Origin: Escherichia sp. ESNIH1 | GTDB taxonomy: Bacteria; Pseudomonadota; Gammaproteobacteria; Enterobacterales; Enterobacteriaceae | Reading direction: 5' to 3' | DNA: 64,000 nucleotides | NCBI GenBank assembly: GCA_002918705.1 | Contig: PQKR01000004.1 | Coordinates: 62,001 to 126,000, forward strand | Part shown: positions 29,356 to 38,292 of the stretch, in pieces | How positions within the stretch are numbered: position 1 is the stretch's first letter | Layout: each line of letters begins with the position of its first letter | The notes under the pieces: generated by a model | Told to the model about the DNA's origin: nothing | Seen by the model: only the letters and a program-made list of their open reading frames with translations | Database searches by the model: none | Made by a program: the position numbers and the translations under genes

Positions 29356-29970
29356 ATGGCTCAGCTATATTTCTACTACTCGGCAATGAATGCCGGCAAA
29401 TCTACGGCGCTCTTGCAGTCTTCCTACAATTACCAGGAAAGGGGGATGCGCTCGCTGGTCTATACCGCCGAAATTGATAACCGTTTCGGTAGTGGAAAAG
29501 TCAGCTCCCGTATCGGCCTCTCTTCGCCAGCGAAATTATTCAACCAGCAGACATCGCTGTTTGATGAGATCCGCGATGAGCACGCTCGGGAGCCTGTCCA
29601 CTGCGTGCTGGTGGATGAGAGCCAGTTTTTAACGCGTGAACAGGTTTACGCCCTCTCTGAAGTCGTCGATAGGCTGGATATTCCTGTACTGTGCTATGGC
29701 CTACGCACTGATTTCCGTGGCGAACTGTTTACCGGCAGCCTCTATTTGCTGGCGTGGTCAGATAAGCTGGTCGAGTTAAAAACCATCTGTTTCTGCGGCC
29801 GTAAGGCCAGCATGGTATTACGTCTCGATCAGGATGGGCGTCCCTATAATGAAGGAGAGCAGGTAGTTATAGGGGGGAATGAGCGCTACGTCTCGGTATG
29901 CCGTAAGCACTATAAAGAGGCGCTCGCAGAAGGCTCTCTGACAGCGATACAGCGTCGCGTGCGTGGGTAG
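29356..29970 (+). CDS. tdk: Thymidine kinase Tdk
   Basis: 204 residues from ATG at 29356, close to E. coli Tdk (205). Phosphorylates thymidine and deoxyuridine with ATP for nucleoside salvage. The start [20 protein letters not shown] holds the P-loop; VDESQFL is the Walker B and catalytic Glu region (about 83-89); CFCGRKA and a later Cys/His pair (CRKHY) bind structural zinc. The frame is open 21 codons further upstream but MAQLYFYY is the family start. A small hairpin (GGTCT-CC-AGACC, 29343-29354) covers the place of the ribosome site. Confidence 0.96.
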   Translation: MAQLYFYYSAMNAGKSTALLQSSYNYQERGMRSLVYTAEIDNRFGSGKVSSRIGLSSPAKLFNQQTSLFDEIRDEHAREPVHCVLVDESQFLTREQVYALSEVVDRLDIPVLCYGLRTDFRGELFTGSLYLLAWSDKLVELKTICFCGRKASMVLRLDQDGRPYNEGEQVVIGGNERYVSVCRKHYKEALAEGSLTAIQRRVRG

Positions 29971-30018
29971 GTAGCGGATAAGCCAGAACAGGCGCAGCGT
30001 GCCGCTGAGGCCATAAAA

Positions 30019-30042
30019 AAACCCGCCGACTGGCGGGTTTTT
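30019..30042. terminator. Bidirectional terminator between tdk and adhE
   Basis: AAAACCCGCC, loop GACT, GGCGGGTTTTT, flanked by an A run on the left, serves both converging genes. Confidence 0.9.
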
Positions 30043-30056
30043 GTTAGCACGATAGA

Positions 30057-32738
30057 TTAAGCGGGTTTTTTCACTTTCTTATCGGCTTTTACCGGTACCG
30101 CAACGTCAGCCTGCACAGGCGCAGCGTCACCCTCTCTGTACTCGCGGCCATAGTAGGTATCCAGCAGGATCTGTTTCAGCTCGGCGATCAGCGGGTAGCG
30201 CGGGTTAGCGCCGGTGCACTGGTCATCGAAGGCGTCTTCAGACAGCTTGTCGACATGAGCAAGGAAGTCCGCTTCCTGCACGCCTGCTTCGCGGATAGAT
30301 TTCGGAATACCCAGTTCAGCTTTCAGGCTATCCAGCCATCCCAGCAGCTTCTCAATCTTCGCCGCGGTGCGATCGCCCGGTGCGCTCAGGCCCAGATGGT
30401 CAGCAATCTCTGCGTAGCGACGGCGAGCCTGCGGACGGTCATACTGGCTAAAGGCCGTCTGTTTGGTTGGGTTATCGTTCGCGTTATAGCGGATAACGTT
30501 GCCAATCAGCAGGGCGTTAGCCAGGCCGTGCGGAATGTGGAACTGCGAGCCGAGTTTGTGCGCCATTGAGTGACAAACACCGAGGAAGGCGTTAGCAAAG
30601 GCGATACCGGCGATGGTTGCCGCACCGTGCACGCGTTCGCGAGCCACTGGGTTTTTCGACCCTTCATGGTAGGACGCTGGCAGGTACTCTTTCAGCAGCT
30701 TAAGCGCCTGCAGAGCCTGACCATCAGAGAACTCGGAGGCCAGCACGGATACATACGCTTCCAGGGCATGGGTCACCGCATCGAGGCCGCCAAAGGCGCA
30801 CAGTGATTTCGGCATATCCATGACCAGGTTGGCATCGACGATGGCCATATCCGGGGTCAGAGCGTAGTCAGCCAGCGGGTATTTCTGACCGGTAGCATCA
30901 TCGGTTACGACGGCGAACGGCGTAACTTCAGAACCGGTACCGGAGGTGGTAGTGATAGCAATCATTTTTGCTTTCACGCCCATTTTCGGGAACTTGTAGA
31001 TACGTTTACGGATATCCATAAAGCGCAGCGCCAGCTCTTCGAAGTGGGTTTCCGGGTGTTCGTACATAACCCACATGATTTTTGCTGCATCCATCGGGGA
31101 GCCGCCGCCCAGGGCGATAATCACGTCAGGCTTGAAGGAGTTCGCCAGCTCAGCACCCTTACGAACGATGGTTAGGGTCGGATCCGCTTCAACTTCAAAG
31201 AACACTTCCGTCTCTACGCCAGCCGCTTTCAGCACGGAGGTGATCTGGTCCGCGTAGCCGTTGTTGAACAGGAAGCGGTCGGTGACGATCAGCGCACGTT
31301 TGTGGCCATCGGTAATCACTTCATCCAGCGCAATGGGCAGGGAGCCGCGGCGGAAGTAGATTGATTTCGGAAGTTTATGCCACAGCATGTTTTCAGCTCG
31401 CTTAGCAACGGTTTTCTTGTTGATCAGGTGCTTCGGACCTACGTTTTCAGAGATGGAGTTACCACCCCAGGAGCCGCAGCCCAGGGTCAGGGACGGCGCG
31501 AGTTTGAAGTTGTACAGGTCGCCGATACCACCCTGAGAGGCCGGGGTGTTAATCAGAATACGGGCGGTTTTCATCTTCTCGCCGAAGAAAGCCACGCGAT
31601 CCGGCTGGTTGTCCTGGTCAGTATAGAGACAGGAGGTGTGACCGATCCCACCCATTGCGACCAGTTTCTCCGCTTTAACCACGGCGTCTTCGAAATCTTT
31701 CGCGCGGTACATCGCCAGCGTCGGGGAGAGTTTTTCGTGAGCAAACGGCTCGCTCTCATCCACGGTAGTCACTTCGCCAATCAGGATCTTGGTGCTGGCC
31801 GGCACGGTAAAGCCTGCCAGTTCAGCAATCTTAACTGCTGGCTGACCCACGATGGCCGCGTTCAGCGCGCCGTTTTTCAGGATGATATCCTGAACGGCCT
31901 TCAGCTCCTGGCCCTGCAGCATGTAGCCGCCGTGGCTGGCAAAACGTTCACGTACTTTGTCATAGACGGAGTCAACGACCACCACAGACTGCTCGGAGGC
32001 ACAGATAACGCCGTTATCGAAGGTTTTTGACATCAGCACAGAGGCAACGGCACGTTTGATATCGGCAGTTTCGTCGATAACAACCGGGGTATTACCTGCA
32101 CCTACGCCGATAGCCGGTTTACCAGAGCTATAAGCCGCTTTAACCATGCCCGGACCGCCGGTGGCGAGGATCAGGTTGATATCCGGATGGTGCATCAGGG
32201 CATTAGACAGTTCTACGGAAGGTTGGTCGATCCAGCCAATCAGGTCTTTTGGTGCGCCCGCAGCAATAGCGGCCTGCAGAACGATATCGGCTGCTTTGTT
32301 AGTGGCATCTTTAGCACGCGGATGCGGAGAGAAGATGATTGCGTTGCGTGTCTTGAGGCTAATCAGCGATTTAAAGATGGCGGTAGAGGTTGGGTTAGTG
32401 GTCGGAACGATACCGCAGATAATACCGATAGGCTCGGCGATAGTGATGGTGCCAAAGGTGTCGTCGGTAGAAAGCACACCGCAGGTCTTCTCATCTTTAT
32501 ACGCGTTGTAGATATATTCAGAAGCGAAGTGGTTTTTAATCACTTTATCTTCCACAATACCCATACCGGATTCTGCAACAGCCAGCTTAGCGAGAGGAAT
32601 TCGCGCATCGGCGGCAGCCAGAGCGGCGGCACGGAAGATTTTATCAACTTGTTCTTGAGAAAAGTTGGCATATTCACGCTGGGCTTTTTTCACGCGTTCA
32701 ACGAGTGCGTTAAGTTCAGCGACGTTAGTAACGGCCAT
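30057..32738 (-). CDS. adhE: Bifunctional acetaldehyde-CoA/alcohol dehydrogenase AdhE
   Basis: 893 residues against 891 in E. coli. The N-terminal aldehyde dehydrogenase (about 1-440) reduces acetyl-CoA to acetaldehyde with catalytic Cys in DNGVICASEQ (about 246); the C-terminal iron alcohol dehydrogenase (about 450-870) makes ethanol and has GGGSPMDAAK for NAD and the metal histidines in GVCHSMAHKLGSQFHIPHG. The enzyme forms spirosomes and closes the fermentative redox balance. The C-terminal tail is rich in Val, Ala and Lys. An FNR-like site lies upstream; in E. coli the gene is anaerobically induced and repressed by NarL with nitrate. Confidence 0.98.
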   Translation of the reverse strand: MAVTNVAELNALVERVKKAQREYANFSQEQVDKIFRAAALAAADARIPLAKLAVAESGMGIVEDKVIKNHFASEYIYNAYKDEKTCGVLSTDDTFGTITIAEPIGIICGIVPTTNPTSTAIFKSLISLKTRNAIIFSPHPRAKDATNKAADIVLQAAIAAGAPKDLIGWIDQPSVELSNALMHHPDINLILATGGPGMVKAAYSSGKPAIGVGAGNTPVVIDETADIKRAVASVLMSKTFDNGVICASEQSVVVVDSVYDKVRERFASHGGYMLQGQELKAVQDIILKNGALNAAIVGQPAVKIAELAGFTVPASTKILIGEVTTVDESEPFAHEKLSPTLAMYRAKDFEDAVVKAEKLVAMGGIGHTSCLYTDQDNQPDRVAFFGEKMKTARILINTPASQGGIGDLYNFKLAPSLTLGCGSWGGNSISENVGPKHLINKKTVAKRAENMLWHKLPKSIYFRRGSLPIALDEVITDGHKRALIVTDRFLFNNGYADQITSVLKAAGVETEVFFEVEADPTLTIVRKGAELANSFKPDVIIALGGGSPMDAAKIMWVMYEHPETHFEELALRFMDIRKRIYKFPKMGVKAKMIAITTTSGTGSEVTPFAVVTDDATGQKYPLADYALTPDMAIVDANLVMDMPKSLCAFGGLDAVTHALEAYVSVLASEFSDGQALQALKLLKEYLPASYHEGSKNPVARERVHGAATIAGIAFANAFLGVCHSMAHKLGSQFHIPHGLANALLIGNVIRYNANDNPTKQTAFSQYDRPQARRRYAEIADHLGLSAPGDRTAAKIEKLLGWLDSLKAELGIPKSIREAGVQEADFLAHVDKLSEDAFDDQCTGANPRYPLIAELKQILLDTYYGREYREGDAAPVQADVAVPVKADKKVKKPA

Positions 32739-33224
32739 AATGATCTCCTGATAATGTTAAACTCTTTTAGTAAATCAGTTGCTCAATGGATCAACAGAAC
32801 AGTATAGTAAGACCCGTAGCAGCCTGCATTACCGTTTCAAAAACAAGTACTTATTAACGACATCTGCACCCATGATTTACTAAAAGAGCCTCGCCTCAGC
32901 ATCATACCGTTTGATACTTCTTTTCTCCCTGGCGGCGTAAACAAGGTTACTCACTTCTGAGTAGCGATTACGTGATCCAGATCAAGAATAGTCGAAGCTG
33001 ACACCTTTCAGCTGGCTCTTTTTATTCATTTGCATCAAATGTTAATAATTTCAGGGGCGTAGTAGAAATAAGCTATCATACTTTCTACAATTAAATAACA
33101 TACACACACTCTCACGTTTTTCAGAATATTTCTGGTGAAGTATGCTGATATTAGGCGTATCTTTAGCATGGTTTTTTTATGGCTAAAATTTTGCCTTCGG
33201 CGTTGATTATTTGCGGAGTTTACC
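32739..33224. other. adhE-ychE divergent control region
   Basis: 486 bp without a gene. It holds the long adhE leader expected from E. coli, an FNR-like site at 32972-32985, AT-rich DNA at 33050-33130 and the ychE ribosome site. No open frame with a credible start is seen. Confidence 0.6.
32972..32985 (-). promoter_or_regulatory. FNR-like site upstream of adhE
   Basis: On the minus strand TTGATCTGGATCAC matches the FNR palindrome TTGAT-N4-ATCAA at nine of ten positions, about 235 bp before the adhE ATG. Confidence 0.45.
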
Positions 33225-33872
33225 GTGATCCAGACGTTGTTTGATTTTCCGACCTATCTGAAGTTTTTTATTGGCCTGTTTGCTCTGGTTAACCCGGTCG
33301 GGATTATTCCTGTATTCATCAGCATGACCAGCTACCAGACCGCGGCGGCGCGAAACAAAACCAACCTAACCGCCAGCGTCTCGGTTGCCATTATTCTCCT
33401 TACCTCACTCTTTTTAGGCAGCACCATCCTGCAGCTTTTTGGTATCTCTATCGATTCATTCCGTATTGCCGGGGGCATCCTTGTGGTGACCATTGCGATG
33501 TCGATGATCAGCGGCAAGCTTGGCGAGGATAAGCAGAATAAACAGGAGAAGTCAGAGACGGCCATTCGTGAAAGCATTGGGGTGGTACCGCTCGCGCTAC
33601 CGTTGATGGCAGGGCCGGGGGCCATCAGCTCCACCATTGTCTGGGGAACGCGTTTTCATAGCTGGCCCCATCTGCTCTGTTTTTCCATCGCCATTGCCCT
33701 GTTCGCACTCTGCTGCTGGGGACTGTTTCGTATTGCGCCCTGGCTGGTTCGTTTATTAGGCCAGACCGGCATCAACGTCATTACTCGAATTATGGGGCTG
33801 TTACTGATGGCGCTGGGCATTGAATTTATCGTTACCGGGATCAAAGCCATTTTTCCCGGCTTAATGCACTGA
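33225..33872 (+). CDS. ychE: MarC-family inner-membrane protein YchE
   Basis: 215 residues, the E. coli length. Six hydrophobic segments of the MarC/UPF0056 family; the start IQTLFDFPTYLKFFIGLFAL, the motif LVNPVGIIPVFISMT and the duplicated PLALPLMAGPGAISSTIV are typical. Function is unknown; despite the MarC name no drug export is established. Start is GTG with GGAG seven bases upstream. A terminator follows, and the oppA control region lies beyond it. Confidence 0.95.
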   Translation: MIQTLFDFPTYLKFFIGLFALVNPVGIIPVFISMTSYQTAAARNKTNLTASVSVAIILLTSLFLGSTILQLFGISIDSFRIAGGILVVTIAMSMISGKLGEDKQNKQEKSETAIRESIGVVPLALPLMAGPGAISSTIVWGTRFHSWPHLLCFSIAIALFALCCWGLFRIAPWLVRLLGQTGINVITRIMGLLLMALGIEFIVTGIKAIFPGLMH

Positions 33873-33900
33873 TAACTTTCATTCGAAAAATGTCAGCCTG

Positions 33901-33926
33901 AACGGCGCACCCAGCGCCGTTTTTTT
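33901..33926 (+). terminator. Terminator after ychE
   Basis: AACGGCGC, loop ACCCA, GCGCCGTT and a T run, 28 bp after the ychE stop. Confidence 0.92.
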
Positions 33927-33929
33927 CAT

Positions 33930-34666
33930 CATTATTAGTAAAACATATAACTAATGTTGAAAAATGGCACAAACATAACAAATCGCGCTGGTTGAACTAA
34001 AGTCTTAATAATCAGCACGTTGAATTTTTCTCTTTGACACGTTTGCTTACATTCCCCCCTTTATGCCTGTTATTTTACTCACATGATACTCTGGGGCTTG
34101 CTGTGTGATTATCGAAATGATATTAGTAATTTAATCACCCACACAGATGAATGTGCTAGAAAATGAGCACTTGTTACATTTTTGTGTAAAAAACAATCGA
34201 CCTGAACGTAAACACGGGAGGAAGAGTAATAAATGCACTATGTCATTGATTTTGATATCGTTTACCCATTTATTCCTCGCAGTACACCTCGCGTAAAGCC
34301 GCTACAGAATTGTATAAAAGAGAAATGCTTAACAAATTTGCAAATTGTATTGGCGGACGATAAATGCATTTGATACTTTCCAGGCCACTATTTGCAGCAA
34401 AACGCTCAGCAAATGAATAGATGCAGATGAGAATCATTTTCATAAATGATATTCATCAGGATATATAAGGCGCCTCAAACAGGGGAGGCGTTAAAGAATC
34501 GACGCCAGGCTGCCGCTATGAGTAGCCAGTAATAATAAAAGTCGGTGATAGCAAGCAGTAACCCCTTGCGGATGCAAAAACTCCTGCACCGTACAGGCAC
34601 CCCCTCGGGGGAATGAAACAGGCTGGCATAAAAGCCAGTAATTATAATGAGTGGAGTACCAACACA
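33930..34666 (+). other. Long AT-rich leader and control region of oppABCDF
   Basis: About 740 bp without a gene, clearly AT-richer than its surroundings. It holds the 32-bp palindrome at 34426-34457, a hairpin CGCCTC...GAGGCG (34472-34491), CCCCC-TC-GGGGG (34600-34611) and CTGGC-ATAAAA-GCCAG (34623-34638). In E. coli opp is controlled by Lrp and post-transcriptionally by polyamines and GcvB; the length of the leader fits such control. Confidence 0.6.
34426..34457. promoter_or_regulatory. 32-bp palindrome resembling a Fur box
   Basis: Two 14-bp arms, GATGAGAATCATTT and AAATGATATTCATC, match at 12 of 14 positions around TCAT. The left part TGAGAATCATTTTCA looks like classical iron-responsive Fur boxes (TGATAAT-x-ATTATCA). 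It lies about 210 bp before the oppA ATG. Confidence 0.5.
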
Positions 34667-34669
34667 ATG
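34653..34669 (+). promoter_or_regulatory. oppA ribosome site with CA-rich spacer, possible GcvB target
   Basis: GGAG (34653-34656) is followed by TACCAACACA and ATG at 34667. CA-rich spacers of this kind pair with the GU-rich R1 segment of the small RNA GcvB, which represses oppA in E. coli and Salmonella. Only the target side is visible. Confidence 0.4.
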
Positions 34670-36301
34670 TCCATCATCACAAAAAAAAGCTTGGTAGCGG
34701 CAGGGATTTTGACTGCGCTAATCGCGGGTAATGTTGCCTTTGCGGCAGATGTACCTGCAGGTGTTCAACTGGCAGAGAAGCAAACCCTGATCCGAAATAA
34801 CGGTGCCGAGCCGCAGTCGCTCGACCCAAATAAGATCGAAGGGGTACCCGAATCCAACGTCAGCCGCGATCTGTTTGAAGGTCTGCTGATTACCTCTCCG
34901 GTTGACGGCCACCCTGTTCCGGGCGTTGCCGAATCCTGGGATAATAAAGATTTTAAAGTCTGGACCTTCCATCTGCGTAAAGATGCTAAATGGTCCAACG
35001 GCGAACCTGTGACCGCCCAAGATTTCGTCTATAGCTGGCAGCGCCTGGTGGATCCGAATACCGCCTCGCCTTATGCAAGCTATCCGCAATATGGCCATAT
35101 CGTAAACGTTGATGCGATCATCGACGGCAAAATGAAGCCGAGCGAGCTGGGCGTTAAGGCAATTGATGACCATACGCTGGAAGTCACCCTGAGCGAGCCG
35201 GTACCTTACTTCTATAAGCTGCTGGTTAACCCGGCGATGTCCCCGGTAAATAAAACCGCCATCGAAAAATTTGGCGAAAAGTGGACCCAGCCAGCGAATA
35301 TTGTCTCCAACGGCGCGTTTAAACTGCAGGACTGGGTGGTTAACGAACGTATTGTGATGGTGCGTAACACCAACTATTGGAATAACGGCAAAACCGTTCT
35401 CGATCAAATTACCTATCTGCCAATCTCCTCCGAAGTGACGGACGTGAACCGCTACCGCAGCGGCGAGATTGACATGACCTATAACAACCTGCCGATCGAG
35501 CTGTTCCAGAAGCTGAAAAAAGAGATCCCGCAGGAGGTGCACGTTGACCCATACCTCTGCACCTACTACTACGAAATCAACAACCAGAAAGCACCGTTTA
35601 CCGATGCCCGTATCCGTACCGCGCTGAAGCTGGGCCTGGATCGCGATATCATTGCTAACAAAGTGAAAGCGCAGGGCGATCTGCCTGCCTATGGCTACAC
35701 CCCGCCGTACGCCGACGGTGCGAAGCTGACCAAGCCGGAGTGGTTCGGCTGGACGCAGGAAAAACGCAACGAAGAGGCGAAAAAACTGCTGGCGGAAGCA
35801 GGCTACACCAAAGACAAGCCGCTGACCTTTAACCTGCTGTACAACACCTCCGATCTGCATAAGAAGCTGGCCATTGCCGCCGCCTCTATCTGGCAGAAAA
35901 ACCTCGGGGTGAACGTCAAGCTGGTGAACCAGGAGTGGAAAACCTTCCTCGATACCCGTCACCAGGGTAACTTCGACGTGGCCCGTGCTGGCTGGTGTGC
36001 GGACTATAACGAGCCGACCTCGTTCCTGAACACCATGCTCTCCGGCAGCTCAATGAACACCGCGCACTATAAGAGCGAGGCGTTTGACCGCATCATGGCC
36101 GATGCCGTGAAAGCCAGCGACGAAGCGAAACGCAGCGAGCTGTACGATCAGGCTGAACAGCAGCTGGGTAAAGACTCGGCGATCGTACCGGTTTACTACT
36201 ATGTAAACGCGCGTCTGGTGAAACCGTGGGTGGGTGGTTATACCGGTAAAGACCCAATGGATAACGTCTACGGTAAAGATCTCTACGTTATCAAACATTA
36301 A
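34667..36301 (+). CDS. oppA: Periplasmic oligopeptide-binding protein OppA
   Basis: 544 residues against 543 in E. coli. The signal peptide SIITKKSLVAAGILTALIAG is cut after ...VAFA near residue 26. The mature protein is an SBP_bac_5 receptor that encloses peptides of two to five residues with little sequence preference. Typical stretches are RDLFEGLL, TFHLRKDAKWSNGEPVTAQDFVYSWQR and the Cys pair region DPYLCTYYY...GWCADYNEPTSF. The frame continues 18 codons upstream, but ATG at 34667 starts the signal peptide and has GGAG upstream. First gene of the permease operon. Confidence 0.98.
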   Translation: MSIITKKSLVAAGILTALIAGNVAFAADVPAGVQLAEKQTLIRNNGAEPQSLDPNKIEGVPESNVSRDLFEGLLITSPVDGHPVPGVAESWDNKDFKVWTFHLRKDAKWSNGEPVTAQDFVYSWQRLVDPNTASPYASYPQYGHIVNVDAIIDGKMKPSELGVKAIDDHTLEVTLSEPVPYFYKLLVNPAMSPVNKTAIEKFGEKWTQPANIVSNGAFKLQDWVVNERIVMVRNTNYWNNGKTVLDQITYLPISSEVTDVNRYRSGEIDMTYNNLPIELFQKLKKEIPQEVHVDPYLCTYYYEINNQKAPFTDARIRTALKLGLDRDIIANKVKAQGDLPAYGYTPPYADGAKLTKPEWFGWTQEKRNEEAKKLLAEAGYTKDKPLTFNLLYNTSDLHKKLAIAAASIWQKNLGVNVKLVNQEWKTFLDTRHQGNFDVARAGWCADYNEPTSFLNTMLSGSSMNTAHYKSEAFDRIMADAVKASDEAKRSELYDQAEQQLGKDSAIVPVYYYVNARLVKPWVGGYTGKDPMDNVYGKDLYVIKH

Positions 36302-36311
36302 TGGCAATATG

Positions 36312-36357
36312 TGGGGCAGGGCGTAACCGTGCTAAGACGCGGCGTCGCACTGCCCCA
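36312..36357 (+). terminator. oppA-oppB intercistronic hairpin
   Basis: TGGGGCAG pairs with CTGCCCCA, enclosing a second hairpin GACGC-G-GCGTC. There is only a short T-rich stretch after it, so it probably lets part of transcription or the oppA mRNA end survive, explaining higher expression of the binding protein than of the membrane parts. Confidence 0.6.
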
Positions 36358-36436
36358 TCGTGTCTTATTTTATCGCACTGCATACACCGGCGTGTTTACG
36401 CCACGTGTATAAGGCACAGGCCAGAAGGTACGGGCA

Positions 36437-37357
36437 ATGTTGAAATTTATTTTACGTCGCTGTCTGGAAGCTATTCCGACGCTCCTGATTCTTATTACCA
36501 TCTCCTTCTTTATGATGCGCCTTGCGCCGGGTAGTCCTTTTACCAGCGAGCGCGCGCTGCCGCCGGAAGTGATGGCGAACATCGAAGCGAAATATCACTT
36601 AAACGATCCGATCATGACCCAGTATTTCAGCTACCTGAAACAGCTGGCGCACGGTGATTTCGGGCCGTCATTTAAATATAAAGACTATTCGGTCAACGAT
36701 CTGGTGGCCTCCAGCTTCCCGGTGTCGGCGAAATTAGGCGCGGCCGCCTTTTTCCTCGCCGTAGTGCTGGGCGTGGCGGCGGGCGTTATTGCGGCGCTTA
36801 ACCAGAATACGAAGTGGGACTATACGGTCATGGGCTTTGCCATGACCGGGGTGGTTATTCCCAGCTTCGTGGTTGCGCCACTGCTGGTGCTTATTTTCGC
36901 TATTACGCTGAAGTGGTTGCCGGGCGGCGGCTGGAACGGCGGGGCGCCGAAATTTATGATCCTGCCGATGGTGGCGCTCTCTTTGGCCTACATCGCCAGT
37001 ATTGCGCGTATCACCCGTGGGTCGATGATTGAAGTGCTGCACTCTAACTTCATCCGTACCGCCCGCGCTAAAGGTTTGCCCCTGCGCCGCATCATCCTGC
37101 GTCACGCCCTGAAGCCTGCGCTGCTGCCGGTGCTCTCCTATATGGGCCCCGCGTTTGTTGGCATCATCACCGGCTCGATGGTTATCGAAACCATCTACGG
37201 TCTGCCGGGCATCGGTCAGCTGTTTGTTAACGGCGCGCTGAACCGCGACTACTCCCTGGTGCTGAGCCTGACCATTCTGGTCGGCACGCTGACTATTTTG
37301 TTCAATGCGATCGTGGACGTGCTCTATGCCGTTATCGATCCGAAAATCCGTTACTAA
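36437..37357 (+). CDS. oppB: Oligopeptide ABC transporter permease OppB
   Basis: 306 residues, the E. coli length. Inner-membrane subunit with six hydrophobic segments. The N-terminal TM (MLKFILRRCLEAIPTLLILI) and the EAA loop that docks on the ATPases, RTARAKGLPLRRIILRHALK (about residues 211-230), are intact. It forms the channel with OppC. It begins after the oppA-oppB hairpin and is followed by oppC 14 bp later. Confidence 0.98.
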   Translation: MLKFILRRCLEAIPTLLILITISFFMMRLAPGSPFTSERALPPEVMANIEAKYHLNDPIMTQYFSYLKQLAHGDFGPSFKYKDYSVNDLVASSFPVSAKLGAAAFFLAVVLGVAAGVIAALNQNTKWDYTVMGFAMTGVVIPSFVVAPLLVLIFAITLKWLPGGGWNGGAPKFMILPMVALSLAYIASIARITRGSMIEVLHSNFIRTARAKGLPLRRIILRHALKPALLPVLSYMGPAFVGIITGSMVIETIYGLPGIGQLFVNGALNRDYSLVLSLTILVGTLTILFNAIVDVLYAVIDPKIRY

Positions 37358-37371
37358 CGCTGGGGTACGCC

Positions 37372-38280
37372 ATGATGTTAAGTAAGAAAAACAGCGAGGC
37401 GCTGGAAAACTTCAGTGAGAAACTGGAAGTTGAAGGGCGTAGCCTGTGGCAGGATGCGCGTCGTCGCTTTATGCATAACCGCGCCGCCGTTACCAGCCTT
37501 GTCGTACTGGTGCTGATCGCGCTGTTCGTCGCCTTTGCACCGCTGCTGTCGCAGTTTACCTATTTCGATACCGACTGGGGCATGATGTCCAACGCGCCGG
37601 ATATGGCCTCCGGCCACTACTTCGGCACCGACTCCTCGGGGCGTGATCTGCTGGTGCGTGTCGCTATCGGTGGACGCATCTCCCTGATGGTCGGCATTGC
37701 CGCCGCGCTGGTTGCGGTCGTGGTCGGCACGCTCTACGGCTCGCTCTCGGGCTATCTTGGTGGCAAAGTCGACTCGGTGATGATGCGCCTGCTGGAGATC
37801 CTCAACTCCTTCCCGTTCATGTTCTTTGTGATCCTGCTGGTGACCTTCTTCGGACAAAATATCCTGCTGATCTTTGTCGCTATCGGCATGGTCTCCTGGC
37901 TCGATATGGCGCGTATCGTGCGCGGCCAGACGCTGAGCCTGAAGCGCAAAGAGTTTATCGAAGCGGCGCAGGTCGGCGGCGTATCGACGGCCAGCATTGT
38001 GGTGCGCCACATCGTGCCGAACGTGCTGGGCGTGGTGGTGGTTTACGCCTCGCTGCTGGTCCCGAGCATGATCCTGTTTGAATCCTTCCTGAGCTTCCTC
38101 GGCCTCGGTACCCAGGAGCCGCTCAGCAGCTGGGGCGCGCTGCTCAGCGATGGCGCAAACTCGATGGAGGTGTCACCGTGGCTGCTGCTCTTCCCGGCGG
38201 TGTTCTTAGTCGTGACCCTGTTCTGTTTTAACTTTATCGGCGATGGCCTGCGTGATGCCCTCGACCCGAAAGATCGTTAA
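37372..38280 (+). CDS. oppC: Oligopeptide ABC transporter permease OppC
   Basis: 302 residues, the E. coli length and nearly the same N terminus (MMLSKKNSEALENFSEKLEV). Six hydrophobic segments, a periplasmic loop with YFGTDSSGRDLLVRVAIGGR, and the EAA loop EFIEAAQVGGVSTASIVVRH (about residues 200-219). It pairs with OppB in the membrane and receives peptides from OppA. The oppD start lies 12 bp after its stop, with GGAG close to the stop codon. Confidence 0.98.
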   Translation: MMLSKKNSEALENFSEKLEVEGRSLWQDARRRFMHNRAAVTSLVVLVLIALFVAFAPLLSQFTYFDTDWGMMSNAPDMASGHYFGTDSSGRDLLVRVAIGGRISLMVGIAAALVAVVVGTLYGSLSGYLGGKVDSVMMRLLEILNSFPFMFFVILLVTFFGQNILLIFVAIGMVSWLDMARIVRGQTLSLKRKEFIEAAQVGGVSTASIVVRHIVPNVLGVVVVYASLLVPSMILFESFLSFLGLGTQEPLSSWGALLSDGANSMEVSPWLLLFPAVFLVVTLFCFNFIGDGLRDALDPKDR

Positions 38281-38292
38281 GGAGTGCTGTGA

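Noticed and set aside
30057-32738. Fusion of two unrelated dehydrogenases
   Set aside because: AdhE is naturally bifunctional in enteric bacteria and has the expected length.
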